Below, one piece after another: positions 48,311 through 60,600 of a stretch of DNA of 64,000 nucleotides. The stretch comes from Strongylocentrotus droebachiensis (Eukaryota; Echinodermata; Echinoidea; Camarodonta; Strongylocentrotidae), in contig JAVYIG010002357.1 of the NCBI GenBank assembly GCA_035222895.1, forward strand, positions 62,001 through 126,000, given 5' to 3'. Position 1 is the stretch's first letter, and each line of letters starts with the position of its first letter. Both the position numbers and the translations under genes were made by a program. The notes beneath the pieces are model-generated. The model searched no databases. It was not told where the DNA came from and saw nothing but the letters and a program-made list of their open reading frames with translations.

Positions 48311-51184
48311 GTCAAAATTGTAAGCCCGCATTAGGAATAAAAAGCATGGGGGCTTCCCAATGATAATCATTACCATCAATCACAACTCACTCAACAGGAC
48401 AATCCTAAATAAGAGCCCCAATCCCCACCAACAATACCAAACAAAAACTTATCCAATTTTAATGAGGTATAATAAATCCTAACTGGCTAAAGTTGGTATA
48501 GATTTATGGATGAACACCAAAGTCCCATCCCAGCTATCACAAAGGATCCTGGACTGAGCAATTTGGAGTCAATTTCTCCTTAATTGGGACTATTATGATG
48601 ATAGATGAAGATACCTGTAAAGCTATTGTAGATCCTCCCTGAGACGTTATTGTACCAGGTAGACATATAATGAAGCATAAGTGCCAATGTTCCCAGATCT
48701 ATAATCAACTACATTAAAAGCGATGTAGCCATGTGAAGATTCACATGCCTATAAAGTAACACATGACGATAACTAGAATAAATACCAGTTGAGAAATTAA
48801 TTCTTCCTTTCCATACTGAAGACTACCTCAAACCCAAAGAATTATCTGTATTTCTACATTTGGCGTTCCATTCCAGATCTGACTAGTCTATAAACTTTCT
48901 TTCAAATATGTGATTGCTTACGCTACAGTGTACCTCTACAGTGCAATTAATATCCCTTGATTTTTACTGGAAGGTCAATTGCTTGCAATTTTCTTCGTTA
49001 AAATAAAAGAATAGTAGAAGTTAGCGCTCTATGATTCAGACGGCTTCTCTCCATTGCATTTTCAAAGCCCATACAAATCTGCTATATGTGGGACTAGGGT
49101 CTGATCAATCCTTCATCACCACCAAATACTTCTCCTAGCCAAGTGTGATTACAAAAATTGTGACAAGAAAGCCGCTGGTCATTCAGCCAAAAGATGTCGT
49201 TAATCATGATCGAATTTCAAATCTGACCTGTACCAAAATGGGATATTATATGGGATAAATACAAAAATATAGGAAGTTTTCCATATTTTATTAAGTTTTA
49301 TAGAGGAAATGATATAGCTACATTCGAGTCTGTCTGCTTATTGACTTTTAGATCAATATCAAATAAGAAGCTGATTGAAGTCTGGTGTATTTCAACCCCG
49401 TTTTATAGAAATGAGGGAGAATATGATTGAGTGTTTTACAATTGTTGAAGCAAATGCAGACAAGACAAAATATTTATAAATGTCAGGGTCAAAAATATAT
49501 CAATTTTACTCATATTTCAAGGTTACTTTGTGTACATATTTATAAGCGTAAATCACATACTGAATGGAAAAACACACACCAAACAAACCATATTTCTTTT
49601 CTAAGACACTGTCTTTCCTTCCTCTCCTTCTCACTTTATCTTCAATCTTCGTTCTTGAACCGATCCCCACAAACATTGATTCTTGTAAGGATATCAAACG
49701 AACAAACTACCATAGGTAGATTAGATTTCCACTTCATGACATGTTCTTTCATCAACCCTTCAATTCGCAGACCGTACCCATGAACAGGATGATTACATGC
49801 ATACCTTGATGTAGTCTCATCTCAGTCCACAATCAAATAAAAATAGAAAACGCTCCATCTTGTTTTAGCTCCAAAATGAATAATTGTTTTCAAGCATCAT
49901 TCAAAATATAAACAAGGGATTATATACTACATTACGATATACTTCTAGAATTAGGCAATGACCCTATCTCTCAGAAGTTATTCTTAAAGGTCGACAACAA
50001 TAACTGTAGTTTGTGACAAAGACAACACATCATGTACGAACTGTAAATTTGTAAAATGCTAAAAACCAAGCAGTTTATAACCTTGGTGAAAACCAATGAT
50101 ACTCAGGAATGAACACACCTGGAATATGGCTCACATTTCTTGGGATCAGTTTTCAATTATCTACATTTTTATTAGATCTAACCCTTTTGCTCTCACAAGT
50201 TGTTGACTTTGCACTGGGAAGGTCATTTTATGATAATTTCAGGCTTAAACTGGATTTATTAATAATTTTTTTTTTGTTGTTGTTATTGTTGATGTTGATT
50301 GAACTTACAACCTGCCCTATTGCTGATATTTGAACGATAATATCTTTCAATGGTTGAAGCATTTTCTTTAACAGCAACAATTTGCATGTGTTGAGTCACT
50401 TGAGTGAACTATTCTTTTCAATAAATAAAGCAGAAATGATGAAGAATTAAAGCATATCAATCTAGTGAAAATTGTAAAGGGCAAATGTTTTTTTAGTGCA
50501 GCAGCAACATCTGCCTTTCTATTCTCCTTGTTCCGAGGGTCTTTCGAACAAGATATGTTGCAAGAACTACCGGTGAACATAATTTCACATTCCTTGCTTC
50601 AATTAATTTATATTCTTCAAACAAGAATTCATTCAAACACCCATCACCACTCCTCACTTCATCCGACTTGACATACATTCATACAACTATATGTTTATTC
50701 AAGGGAATTATATTTATCTTGCCTAATTTGAACTATTCAGACTACACCTGGTTATCCATCAAATACCTCTACAGTTACTCCAAGCAAAAACAGGAGTTTT
50801 CCAACAACTAAAAATGCAGTGTTTAGAAAATAGAAAAAGGACTAATCTGAACTTTAAATTGTCCTTAGAATTATATGCAAACTAACACAAAGCAGTCTGC
50901 AAACTGTATTGACTCCATTCTTAGACAACAATTGAAATTTTAAACCCTTAAAATGGTATCAACATGTATCGTTTTACTGAGTTGAGAAAAGTACACCATG
51001 CTATGTCTGGTCATTGATGAGAGAGACTTAGTTACAGATTAACTCAAACTCATTTTACTGCTTCACCACTTCAATAAAAGAATGCTCTGGAACCTGTATA
51101 GAGCCACAGCATGTTGTAAATGGGAGGGGATTTCTGCTCAGCATGAAAGAGCTACCAGGAGCACTGCATATGAATCCACCCCAT
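48311..51184. other. AT-rich stretch without recognisable gene
   Basis: Frames up to 118 codons (49427-49783) show no recognisable domain. No bounded mobile element is seen. Confidence 0.5.
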
Positions 51185-51200
51185 CCCCCCCCCCCCCCCC
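51185..51200. repeat. poly(C) tract
   Basis: Sixteen C, then CACCCAACCCC. Confidence 0.95.
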
Positions 51201-51388
51201 CACCCAACCCCCTGAATCCATGTCTCAATAAAAACGTAGGAATTGGTACTGTGTCCTTTCATGCTAAATATAAATCTGCCTCAAGATAATTGATTCATGT
51301 ATCTTTTCATTCATATCACTAGACTTATCGATATTGTGCAATGATAAATTTATGATTCATTCAAGCTGAATTCGCTACATAAAATATG

Positions 51389-51455
51389 CCCCTCCCCCCC
51401 CCCTCTCTCTCTCTCTCTCTCTTACTCTCTCTCTTTTCCCCTCTCTCTCTGTCCC
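51389..51455. repeat. poly(C) then (CT)n
   Basis: A C-rich run passes into CT repeats, the third instance of this arrangement in the window. Confidence 0.95.
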
Positions 51456-52860
51456 CATCCCTTCTATCTCAGTCTCTCATCACATCATCTATATCTAGCT
51501 GGCATCATAATATTTGTGCATCAGTGGCATTCTTATTAATTCACATTAATATTCAATCAATATTCAATCAATGGGCAATATAAGACAGATAATAACGTCT
51601 TTGAAAGAATACATAATCAATATGTTCTCTATATCTTCTTTTTTTTAAATCCATTCAACAACAAAAGAAGATTAACAGAAGCATTATGTAGGTCTCTACA
51701 ATGCTCTTATTCAGAAAGAACTTTTGAATGTTCCTTCCAATAATTCATGAATTTGTACACAATTCAAATGCTGACTGCAGTGTCTGGGCTATAGAAACAC
51801 TAGCACATATCAAGGCATCAGCACATGAAATGACGACAAATGATACAATGTTGGACTGAAGAATGGCTTCACAAGCCTGTTGATAATCATAACAGCTATA
51901 AACTTCATGTATAACTTGTCTATAAAGAATCCAAAATGAAATCTGTGGATCGCTCTAAAATTCTCTGCAGGTACAATGATACATGTATGAAATCATTCAA
52001 AGTGGCACAAAATCATTCACAATGAAATGGTTCTGTAGTTCTAGAGGCATTTGTCTACACCTGTAGATGAAAGATGTTCACCAGGCAGTTGGTAGTTGAC
52101 TGTACTTGGATTAGGGCACAGGGTACATGGAGGTAAACTTCTAAAATTCACACCCACTTTCTAAAAATGCTGGATATGGTTGACAGAGCAGGTCACCAAA
52201 TAGTTCCCCTAGCCACCAAAGAAAGAGGACAGAGCCGATTGAGAGATGGAAAGAGAGAGAGAGAGATAACAGTGATGAAGACACTAATATTTACCTGCTA
52301 GTAATACATCTGTAAATTCAGCAAAGGAAACAAAGAGATGGCACAATGATGACAGAAGAGCCGTTTTTCCCTGGACGTAGCGGATAGTATCCTCTTGCAA
52401 TGATCCCTTTGGCTAAACTAAAGCAGAACTCGTATAACTGTCTCCTCACTGTACGAATGAAGAAGAAAAGAGATAGCACCTTGCATTAATCGCCTGGCTG
52501 AACTCGGCGTCTCTAGCTTCCAACTGCTGGCAACAGTTGGGCAAGGGATCGGGGAGTGGGGAGGAAGAAGTAGGGGTATCTTCTTGGTGCCCACAATTGC
52601 GTATTGTTTAGACGTGTCCGTTATTTGTGGGGTACCCAATTGCCCAGATCACTCTTGAAAAGGGTCGACTAGACAAGAGGGGTGGGATGAATGGGGTACG
52701 ATTCCACCGCATTGAGATTCTATAGGGGGTGTTAACGACCCCATGTTGCTTAAGTGGGTGCTATAGATTATATTGTGAGGGGTGAGAGGTGCTCATTGGA
52801 CTTTGTGTCATTGTGCCATAATAGGAAGCAATACACAGTTTAGTCTGTTCTTTATCTATT
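51456..52860. other. Stretch without recognisable gene
   Basis: A short (GA)n lies at about 52252-52267. A GC-richer patch at 52360-52660 has a 73-codon minus-strand frame (52418-52639) without recognisable domain. Confidence 0.4.
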
Positions 52861-52863
52861 TCT

Positions 52864-53011
52864 CTGATGTCCATCTCTCCCTCCCTCTTTATGCCTTATT
52901 TCTTGTCTCTCTATTTCTCCTCTCTCTCTCCCTCTCTTCTTCCTTCCTCTCTCTCACTCTCTCTCCCTTTTCTTCCTTCCTCTCTCTCTCTCCGTCTTCT
53001 CCCCCTCCCCC

Positions 53012-53044
<33 letters not shown>

Positions 53045-53080
53045 CTTCCCTCTCCCATCCTCCCCTCCCCTCCCCTCTCA
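52864..53080. repeat. Long (CT)n / polypyrimidine region
   Basis: Over 200 bases of almost pure C and T on the plus strand. Open frames crossing it on both strands are compositional. Confidence 0.95.
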
Positions 53081-53082
53081 TT

Positions 53083-53442
53083 GTTGCGAGAACACAAAGA
53101 GTAAACATTGGTTACAATCATACAGTTTACATGTTTTACAACCAGGGTAATGGAAGTGCAAGTACAATCAATACACGGCATGATGAACTAAACGACACCA
53201 CTGTCATCCAGATCGACAGCATGACAATAATTTTCTACCGAATTGCGCTAAATGATCAAAATTGGTTAATTCAGCTTGAACTTCCTGAAATGTCTCAGGT
53301 CATTTGCCCTCTTGTGATGAGCGTTGTGAGGAATAAAAGATCACACTACTGTCTATGGGAACAAGATTGTCCCTGTAATAAGCTTACAGAATTTGATAAT
53401 TCACTTATTGACGTTAACGGATATTCAAATGCAAAAGCATAG
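53083..53442 (+). other. Open frame after polypyrimidine tract, possible 3' exon
   Basis: Directly after the CT tract the frame stays open for about 120 codons to a stop at 53440-53442. The peptide has mixed composition (for example VNIGYNHTVYMFYNQGNGSA and MSQVICPLVMSVVRNKRSHY). The CT tract followed by AG could act as a splice acceptor, but a microsatellite by chance would look the same. No domain is recognised. Confidence 0.15.
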
Positions 53443-53962
53443 AGGTGCAGAAAGCGATTTAGATCTGGAAAACACCAGGAATTTTGATTTAAAAAAGAAA
53501 TGTAATATGTTAAATTTCTGCAATAAATTCCAGTTTTTTCAATAAGAAATATATACTTGACTTGAAAGTGAATTAAATTAAACTTAAAACTATAGCACAT
53601 TCATGGATAGAGGAACCTTTCTCCTGAAAACCAGGCTAGCAAAGAAACTGAAACTATGCAGGAGACTGCAAATCAAACAACAACAACAGAAAAAATTCAG
53701 ATAATCTTCATCAGAAAGACAGGCTTTATGCTCAGTCAACAATACTATAGACAAACTATAGTTTTTTTTTTAAAGAAGGACGTCAGTGTTTTTCAAGTGT
53801 TAAGATCTATTTGAACAGAGAAACAAGTAGATCGTCTTGAATAATGGAGACTTTTGAACATTGGAAAGAAAGATAAGAAGAATTAACCACCTGCTGGCTC
53901 TTATAGTGTTGATTTTTGGCCTAACGATGTTTGGGAATGTTTCATCTTAAACCTTTTATTTC

Positions 53963-54185
53963 TTAAAGGGAAATCCAAACCAAATAAAGTACCGAAGCTT
54001 TGACATCATACAAATCAGAGAAGCCATCTGTGAAAGTTTAAATGTTATTGGACAAAAAATAAGACAGTTATGAATTTTTGAAAGTTGTAATCACTAAATG
54101 TATGGGTACTTCGAATTGGCTGAATCAGTAATGCCACCATGACGAGGTGCCAGAAAACTTTCCCATTTGTCCCAACACAAAAAAA
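53963..54185 (+). mobile_element. Dispersed repeat family R1, copy 1
   Basis: Starts TTAAAGGGAAATCCAAACC and ends near CTTTCCCATTTGT. It shares the order AAAGTTTAAA, then ATTGGAC, then AGTTATGAATTTTTGAA, then a TGACG motif, then CTCCC/TTCCC-TTTGT with 55440-55665. I recall similar repeats in marine invertebrate genomes but cannot check this. The superfamily is not established. Confidence 0.55.
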
Positions 54186-54284
54186 TGACTAAAATGTCAA
54201 TTTTTCATGTTCTTTGACCCAAAAGTGTCTTTTCTTTTTAGAGAACCTTTAATAAAATGCTATCCACAATTTATTTTAAGTACT

Positions 54285-54460
54285 ACCACAAGGGAGAAGG
54301 CGCTTCGGAGAGAACAGAAATTAAAGGTATTTTTGTACACAACAAACTGGAGATCCCTGACTACGTCACAAAACTTACAACCCAGTAACCAAATTGCTGA
54401 CTTTCGTATTATTGGTCAGATTTGTTTCAAACTTTTGACATTCTTTCCCTCTTATTTTTA
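54285..54460 (-). mobile_element. Dispersed repeat family R1, copy 2 (inverted)
   Basis: On the minus strand it reads AAAAGTTTGAAACAAATCTG, later TTGTGACGTAGT and then GTTTGTTGTGTACAAAAA. These match the second half of 55440-55665. With copy 1 it forms an inverted pair about 100 bases apart, so the two could be the arms of one decayed element. Confidence 0.5.
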
Positions 54461-55439
54461 TTTTGTCATACATATACACAAATTGTTAAATGTTAAGATA
54501 CTGTACTTTAAAATTACCAGACATGATTAGCATTTTATGATATTTTCTGGTCTCTATTATTCATTCTAGATATTTGTTAAACATACATTTATTATTGTTA
54601 TTATTGTTATATTACTGTATTTGAACGTTTGATAATAAAACCCCAACTCAAATAACATTATTACAAAAGTTGCCCTATAAGTACAAAGTTTAACCTTTTC
54701 TGTCTTTCTTTGGATTGGATTATAAACTTGTGACAAAAGCATAATGTGATTAACACTTTTCCAATCTTTATGAAACAAAATTTTAAGTATTATTTTATGC
54801 CTAAAAAGAGTTAATTCAGTTGTCCCTCTTATTTTTTTATTTTTTTTTGGCACTTGCCCAATGCTTATTATAATCCGATTCTTTGATCGCATTATCAGAA
54901 GATGATAAAAAATGTATGAATCAAGGATCACAAATAAGCAATTATTCAGGGCATACTCAATATGTATCTGCCATAGTTTACAGGAGGGATTAGACTGCCC
55001 TGCAAGGTCACTGGACAGGTGGTTATCTCATCAACTCAGCTCTCAGTTAACATAAGAAAAAGAGGATCATGGGGGACCAATGGTCACCGATTAGGCATTG
55101 TTTGCTATATAGAGGGCGCAAGTAGCTACAAGTAGTGCAGTGGGCCTTTAATGCCACTGAAAAATATAGAAAATAAAGAAAGCATAACTCACAAAGGGAA
55201 TTATTCATGAGGATTAAGTTTACCTTTTAACAGATTAGAAATAAGTAGAAAAGCTTTTGCGGGAATAGATGAAACAAAACAACAATGTGAAGCTAGGACA
55301 TAAGATTTATTACCTTACTTTATTTATACCATAAAGGTACTTGGTGAACAGAAGGTTTGGATTATTTCTACCGGTACATGCATTTTATATGTGACTTGAG
55401 TTTCTTTCATATTTCAGCAAACCTGGTCGTGATATAATC
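54461..55439. other. AT-rich stretch without recognisable gene
   Basis: A 121-codon minus-strand frame (54566-54931) is AT-rich, Ile/Lys-heavy and unconvincing. Confidence 0.4.
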
Positions 55440-55665
55440 TTAAAGGGCAATTCATCCCTTGTAATAAGTTCATTAGTATGAAAACAGAAAACAGAAAAAA
55501 TAAGATAAACAGAATGGCGAAAGTTTGAAATAAATTGAACCAATCCTGAGAAAGTTATGAATGTTGGAAATATGAAATCCTTTAGTCTATGCGAATATCA
55601 AATTGGCAGTTTGGTCAGTGGATTGTGACGTAGTTGCCGATAACTCTCCCGTTTGTTGTGTTCAA
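55440..55665 (+). mobile_element. Dispersed repeat family R1, copy 3
   Basis: Starts TTAAAGGGCAATTCATCCC. It contains GGCGAAAGTTTGAAATAAAT, GAGAAAGTTATGAATGTTGG, CAAATTGGCAGTTTGGTCAG and GATTGTGACGTAGTTGCC, and ends CTCTCCCGTTTGTTGTGTTC. It is the clearest of the three copies. Confidence 0.6.
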
Positions 55666-55830
55666 AAACATAAATAATTCTGTTTTACTCCTAATAATGC
55701 ATTCTCTCTTGGGGCACTACTCAAAATATATAGCTTATCATCATACCGGTAGGTACTCTAGAGAAAATAGATACTCCCGAGTCATACAATCATGAAAAAT
55801 TGAAATTTTAGCCATTTTGTGAGTTGGAAC

Positions 55831-55998
55831 AAATAAGAAAGTTGTCTGCATTAAAGATTTGAATGTTGCAGAAGTGGGTGCCTGTTGTATGAATTTGGGA
55901 AGATTGTTCCAAAGTGTGGGTCCAGCAACTTCAAAAGATCTGCCCCCATAGAATATAGTATTAGTTTTGAGGAAACAAAGTAGTGGTTGATTGCATTT
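55831..55998 (-). mobile_element. LINE (CR1/L2-like) ORF2 C-terminal fragment
   Basis: The minus-strand frame (55741-56226) contains FYGGRSFEVAGPTLWNNLPK followed by FIQQAPTSATFKSLMQTTFL. This is the conserved C-terminal block of many non-LTR retrotransposon ORF2 proteins, commonly seen as RSFSVAGPxLWNSLP and SLSSFKxxLKTxLF. Upstream parts of the frame do not look like reverse transcriptase, so only the last ~56 residues are recognisable. It is a decayed, 5'-truncated copy without a visible repetitive tail. Confidence 0.75.
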
Positions 55999-56114
55999 GA
56001 GAGCCATAAGGGCAGTAACCATAGTAAACGTAAATGACTTAAACATCCTTAGTGTTCTCTGCAGATGAGAGATAAATTTTAGTGTGCTAGTATAAAATGG
56101 CTTCATACAGTTGA

Positions 56115-56128
56115 GGGAGGGGGGGGGG
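56115..56128. repeat. poly(G)-rich tract
   Basis: GGGAGG followed by a G run, inside the minus-strand open frame. Confidence 0.8.
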
Positions 56129-56937
56129 CAGTGAATTGACCCGTTGAACTTGGAATGACTTATGAACTTGTTAGTCATCCCCCGATTCTCATGATGGATT
56201 ATCAATAACTTCAACCAAGGTATCAACTTAAACTCATATAGGGGTGAAAATTAACCCCATTTAAACTCCCATCAAAGGATGTGTTGTTCCGCATATTTGA
56301 GCAACCAATCTCCAATTCTACTTTTAGATGAATCTCGTTACGGATACAAAAGCAGAGAGTCAGAATGTCACAGACAATATTCGTCAGTTGTCATAGGTGA
56401 AGAATTACATCATTCAGAAACAATTTGCGATTCAATAACGGATTTATAAATCACTGTCAAACTTTACATTTGAATTCCATTCACAGGAGAGAGAGAAAGG
56501 AATTCAACATTTTTAATATTTCAGTTTCTATAGGGTAGAGGAGGGGAGTCCAGCTTGTTCAACCCTCACTCAAAGAAACAGTTGTTACATGGGGATTACT
56601 TACAAATTATTTTGAACATTGCTGTTTTTATTTGCATTGTCAGCTTGAAAAGAACCTTGTCGCAAACCAATTCATTCAGCGTATTCACGCATGGTTTATG
56701 CCGGCACAATAGCCAGTAATTGCAACAACTGATTCGAGCATGAGGGAATCAAATTCAGACTCTTCTACAAAAGATTTGATGCCATGCAACACTAGCTCAA
56801 TCAAAGGTTGCGCCCACTTCCAAAGTCAAATGTGCAAAGTAGATTATCTTATAGTCATATTTGTGCAAAATATTTTGTTCGGAAGACTCGCAACAGTGAC
56901 AATGCCAATATTTTCCACTGAGTGCACTTTTGGGTCA
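56129..56937. other. Stretch without recognisable gene
   Basis: A 66-codon plus-strand frame (56740-56940) is unassigned. Confidence 0.4.
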
Positions 56938-57045
56938 TAACAAGATTTTGAAGATGAAGGAGATGTGAGCTGCAAAATATGAATTATTTCTTCAGTATAT
57001 CTGCTTTGAAGAGTAATGAAAGATAATTGGCATGCTGCTTCAAGT
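56938..57045 (+). repeat. Diverged dispersed repeat R2, copy 1
   Basis: Begins AACAAGATTTTGAAGATGAA and contains CAAAATATG and TTTCTTCA. It aligns loosely with 63172-63290. Confidence 0.4.
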
Positions 57046-57062
57046 CCACTATCTCCTTTTAA

Positions 57063-57605
57063 AGGTACTATGTCCCTTTTGCAGCCAATCTCAAATTCTG
57101 TAGAACTTTGCAGGAATTATGAATATGTCATGTATGTCCTATCTGTGAAATTTAAACGTTAGCAGTGTCCTCATATTCAAATTATGCAAGGAAAACCGTT
57201 TACTTGCTAGACTTCACTGTCAGACACTATTGAGTGACTGACTGGCTTTTTTTCTTCTTTGGTAATAACATACATGAAAAGAGTTGTAAAGGGTACATGA
57301 GTATTTGTCTACATCAATAGCCCACTTCTTGTGATGGCCAAGATTAAACTGATTGAATCTTTGCGCAGAATAAAACGTATGACCATTCTGTACAATTGTC
57401 TGAAAATCAAGACTATTACTTTTGGGCTCTATAGCCCTAAAGTCGATTTGACAACTAATAGTCGTTATTTTCCCACTTGAAGACATTTTGAAGACATTTT
57501 CAAGCCCCACCTTTTTTAGGGAAGGTCTAAATTAGTATTATCTTTCAAATGCAGTTGGAATTTAACTTTTTCATTTTTTTGGCCTGCAAATGGGACATAG
57601 TCCCT
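57063..57605. mobile_element. TTAA-target element, 543 bp (Kolobok- or piggyBac-like)
   Basis: The left end AGGTACTATGTCCCTTTTGC and the inverse of the right end AGGGACTATGTCCCATTTGC match at 18 of 20 bases and are flanked by TTAA (57059-57062 and 57606-57609). It has the same AGG start and target as 9520-9886 but a different sequence, so it is a second family using the same target. It encloses a 96-codon minus-strand frame. It is too short to be autonomous. Confidence 0.8.
57220..57510 (-). CDS. 96-codon frame inside the TTAA element, unknown
   Basis: The frame runs from ATG 57510 to a stop at 57220-57222 and covers most of the space between the terminal repeats. Composition is protein-like (IVQNGHTFYSAQRFNQFNLG, then HHKKWAIDVDKYSCTLYNSF). 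It might be a remnant of a transposase or a captured exon. I recognise no motif, and the frame could be chance. Confidence 0.25.
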   Translation of the reverse strand: MGLENVFKMSSSGKITTISCQIDFRAIEPKSNSLDFQTIVQNGHTFYSAQRFNQFNLGHHKKWAIDVDKYSCTLYNSFHVCYYQRRKKASQSLNSV

Positions 57606-57609
57606 TTAA

Positions 57610-60600
57610 AAGGGCTACCAAAATGTTTTGCCCCAATAATGTTGTGAAGCGAATTAAAGACATATTTGCCAGGTCTATAGAAAATAACAAAAACAGTTAC
57701 CATACTTGCAACCAATAACAAATGTGTAGATATTAATATTTTTTAGAATACAAGGCAGATATGACAAATTCTGACACAATTTTTTTTATTTTTAAAACAA
57801 GGCCAAACAATCTCTACAAGATAAACAGCAAATTTGAAAATACTACTGAATAATCTTTTTCCCCCTGAAATTCCACAAAAGAAGTTAATTTGCCACAGAA
57901 GTAAAATATCATATTTACCATTCCAGGATATTCTGATGAGCAATCTAAACATGCCTTTTTATTTTGAGGTACCAATTAAACCTATAGGCTTTGCCGGCTC
58001 GACTGTAAGACCCTGAATATCATACACTGTGAAAGAGACTTCCATTCTCAATCACTTCAGTGTCTAGTCGGTAAGCAAACTATAAACAATTTCTTTCTGT
58101 AGGAGCTCTATTTGCATAGTGTGTAACATCTTGCAAGGCAATCCGGTTTTCTATGGATAATGTTTATTTGTCAGATAAATGACTGTCACAGCTTGTACAA
58201 TACAATGCTACTGATTTACCATTAATACATGTTAGCTTCACTGGAGTTGTTTTTGTTTGAATGAGATGAAAGGTTTTGGGAAGCAACAGATTCTGCTACA
58301 ACCTTGGGTTTTATTTGAGGTATCATTCTTTCTTCTCTCTTTCATTCTTGTTTTACAAGGAGTTGTGGAGTAGTTACATAAGTCTGTAGTGTAGACAGGT
58401 TTTTATCAGATACTTACTTTAAAAGTTGTTAAAAGATATTCACTTTGATTATGAAGAGATCACAAATTATCAATCCTAAAGCAAGTGATAGATTCTGCAA
58501 CTAAAATCTTACTAGTCTGTTAATAAACCTAATACCTTGGGATTTTTGAAAACACATTCTATAGGAGGTAAAAATGTTCCTTCCATACCTCTCAATTTAT
58601 GGTTCTGAACATATGATATCAAACTTTGACATTTCAGCAGCATACAATTGCATAACAACATCATTGGAAGGGGCCAGAACATATCCTGCCCCTTAAAATA
58701 GCATGCTAAATTGCTAGCCATTTCTTACAACTAAGATTGATAGTTTGAATGAGTGTGCCTTATAGGCCAACTAGATACAAATAAAAACTTAGACCCTCTA
58801 AAAGCTATTTTTAAATTACGTGTCAGGGGGAAAAGACTACTGTTTTGGACAAGTTAACATTAAATGAATACCACAAAAGGGTTTATAAAAGTCTTGGAAC
58901 AACCTAGCAACTATGAGATTTCATGGTCATTTTATAGTCCAGTTTTACAACATAACAGCGCCTTATGGGACCTTTGCAGCACACAAGGAGCTGTTTTGTC
59001 TAACCTTTGTTATAACCCAGGAAGTAAAGGCTCAGCCACAAGACTGGTCCAGTGTAAACAGGGCCATTAATAACATCAGGTTATCATTACATATGAAGAG
59101 CAAGATTATATCATAATGCACTGATAAATATGTCACATTCACGTTAAACTGTACCAACTATTTTTGAGAATATACTTTTTTAGATGAAAGATCCAAGAAT
59201 ACTGCTATATCATTCATGCATGTATTAGCAAATCTTCTTGAAGAAAATAAAAACCTGCAGAATATCAGTTTGCTCAGCAATATAATTGTCCAATGTAGGC
59301 AGATGGCAGTGGTCATCATTACATAGTGAAGGCAGCAATATATTCATATTTCAAAATACAAATCAAACCATCTTTCTTTTCCCCAAGGACCAAGACAATG
59401 TCTAGGTCTGTAACAAACATAACAGCAAATCTCCCCCTCCCATCCGCTCTCTAAATTAGAAAATGTATTGCAGGGCTGATCACAGCTGAGGAATCGTTGT
59501 AGAACACTACAAATCTAATAAGGTGCTGGCCTTGCACAAGGGGCGCTCTAGCTAGGCTAAATATGGACAGGATATCAGTGCATATCATTATTTAGAGACA
59601 CCTGTAAGGCTCGCAACATCAGCAACCTTATTTCTAATCTTTAAAATCAAGACATTATTTTCCTTGATTTCATTTCTTAAAAAAAAAAATATAATTTTTT
59701 TTTTTTTTTTCCTCCAGCAGACAAAACTTATAATTATCAAAATGAACAGGTAAATCTGCAGTAAATAAATCTGAAATACAAGGCTGGAATACCATTATTC
59801 CTTTTATAAAAACATGAAAACAGTGAAGAAGAAAAACGAAAAAATATTGAGAGAAACTAATACATGATGAGAAAGCATGTTCTAGCTGAATACACTGCCC
59901 TTTTAAAGCATTGCAGGCACACTACAAAATGGTTTTCATCTGGGAATCATAACATCTATTTAATGGATAGTCAGTAAAGAACAGTGCTTTTTTGTGTTTG
60001 GGAGACACCATGACTATTCCAACCTCCAACACAAACTAATCATTCCTTGACTCTGACAATTTACTCTTTGTTTTTCCAACATAAACTCTTTTCTTGTGTG
60101 GTGCATCTTTTTCTCATACGTTCCTATCCTCCTCCTACCCCATCCTCCTCCCGCCCCGTCACTTTGTCATCGTCACTGTCAGGTTTTGTTTGTCCTAGAA
60201 CGCCCGCAGACTGCACATGTTTAGTAAACAGGCAACCTGAGGAAAGATGTTCTAAACAAATCTCATTTCTGTATTCATATCTGGCTTTGAAATCAAGAAT
60301 GTGAGAACATAGAATAGAAGAGATGGGACTACTGTAGTTTGACAATGTGTCTTCCATTACAGACAGGTTCAAAGGAAGTGTTTAGGATGTGTTTAGGATG
60401 TGCAAATGTCATTTAGATATACAATTTTTTTCCCTTATATATATATCCACTAGCAAGATAAACAAAGGTAATAACTTGAAGTTGGCAGTTTGAGGTCTTA
60501 TCACAGAGATAATTAAGACCCCCTATTGAAAGATTGAGTGGAAATAGTTTTGACCCTTCGTTTATGCATAAACTGGGCAGAAGAGGAATCTGTATGTAAT

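Noticed and set aside
52782-53181. Ser/Leu/Pro-rich and Arg/Glu-rich frames on both strands
   Set aside because: Pure translation of a (CT)n/(GA)n tract.
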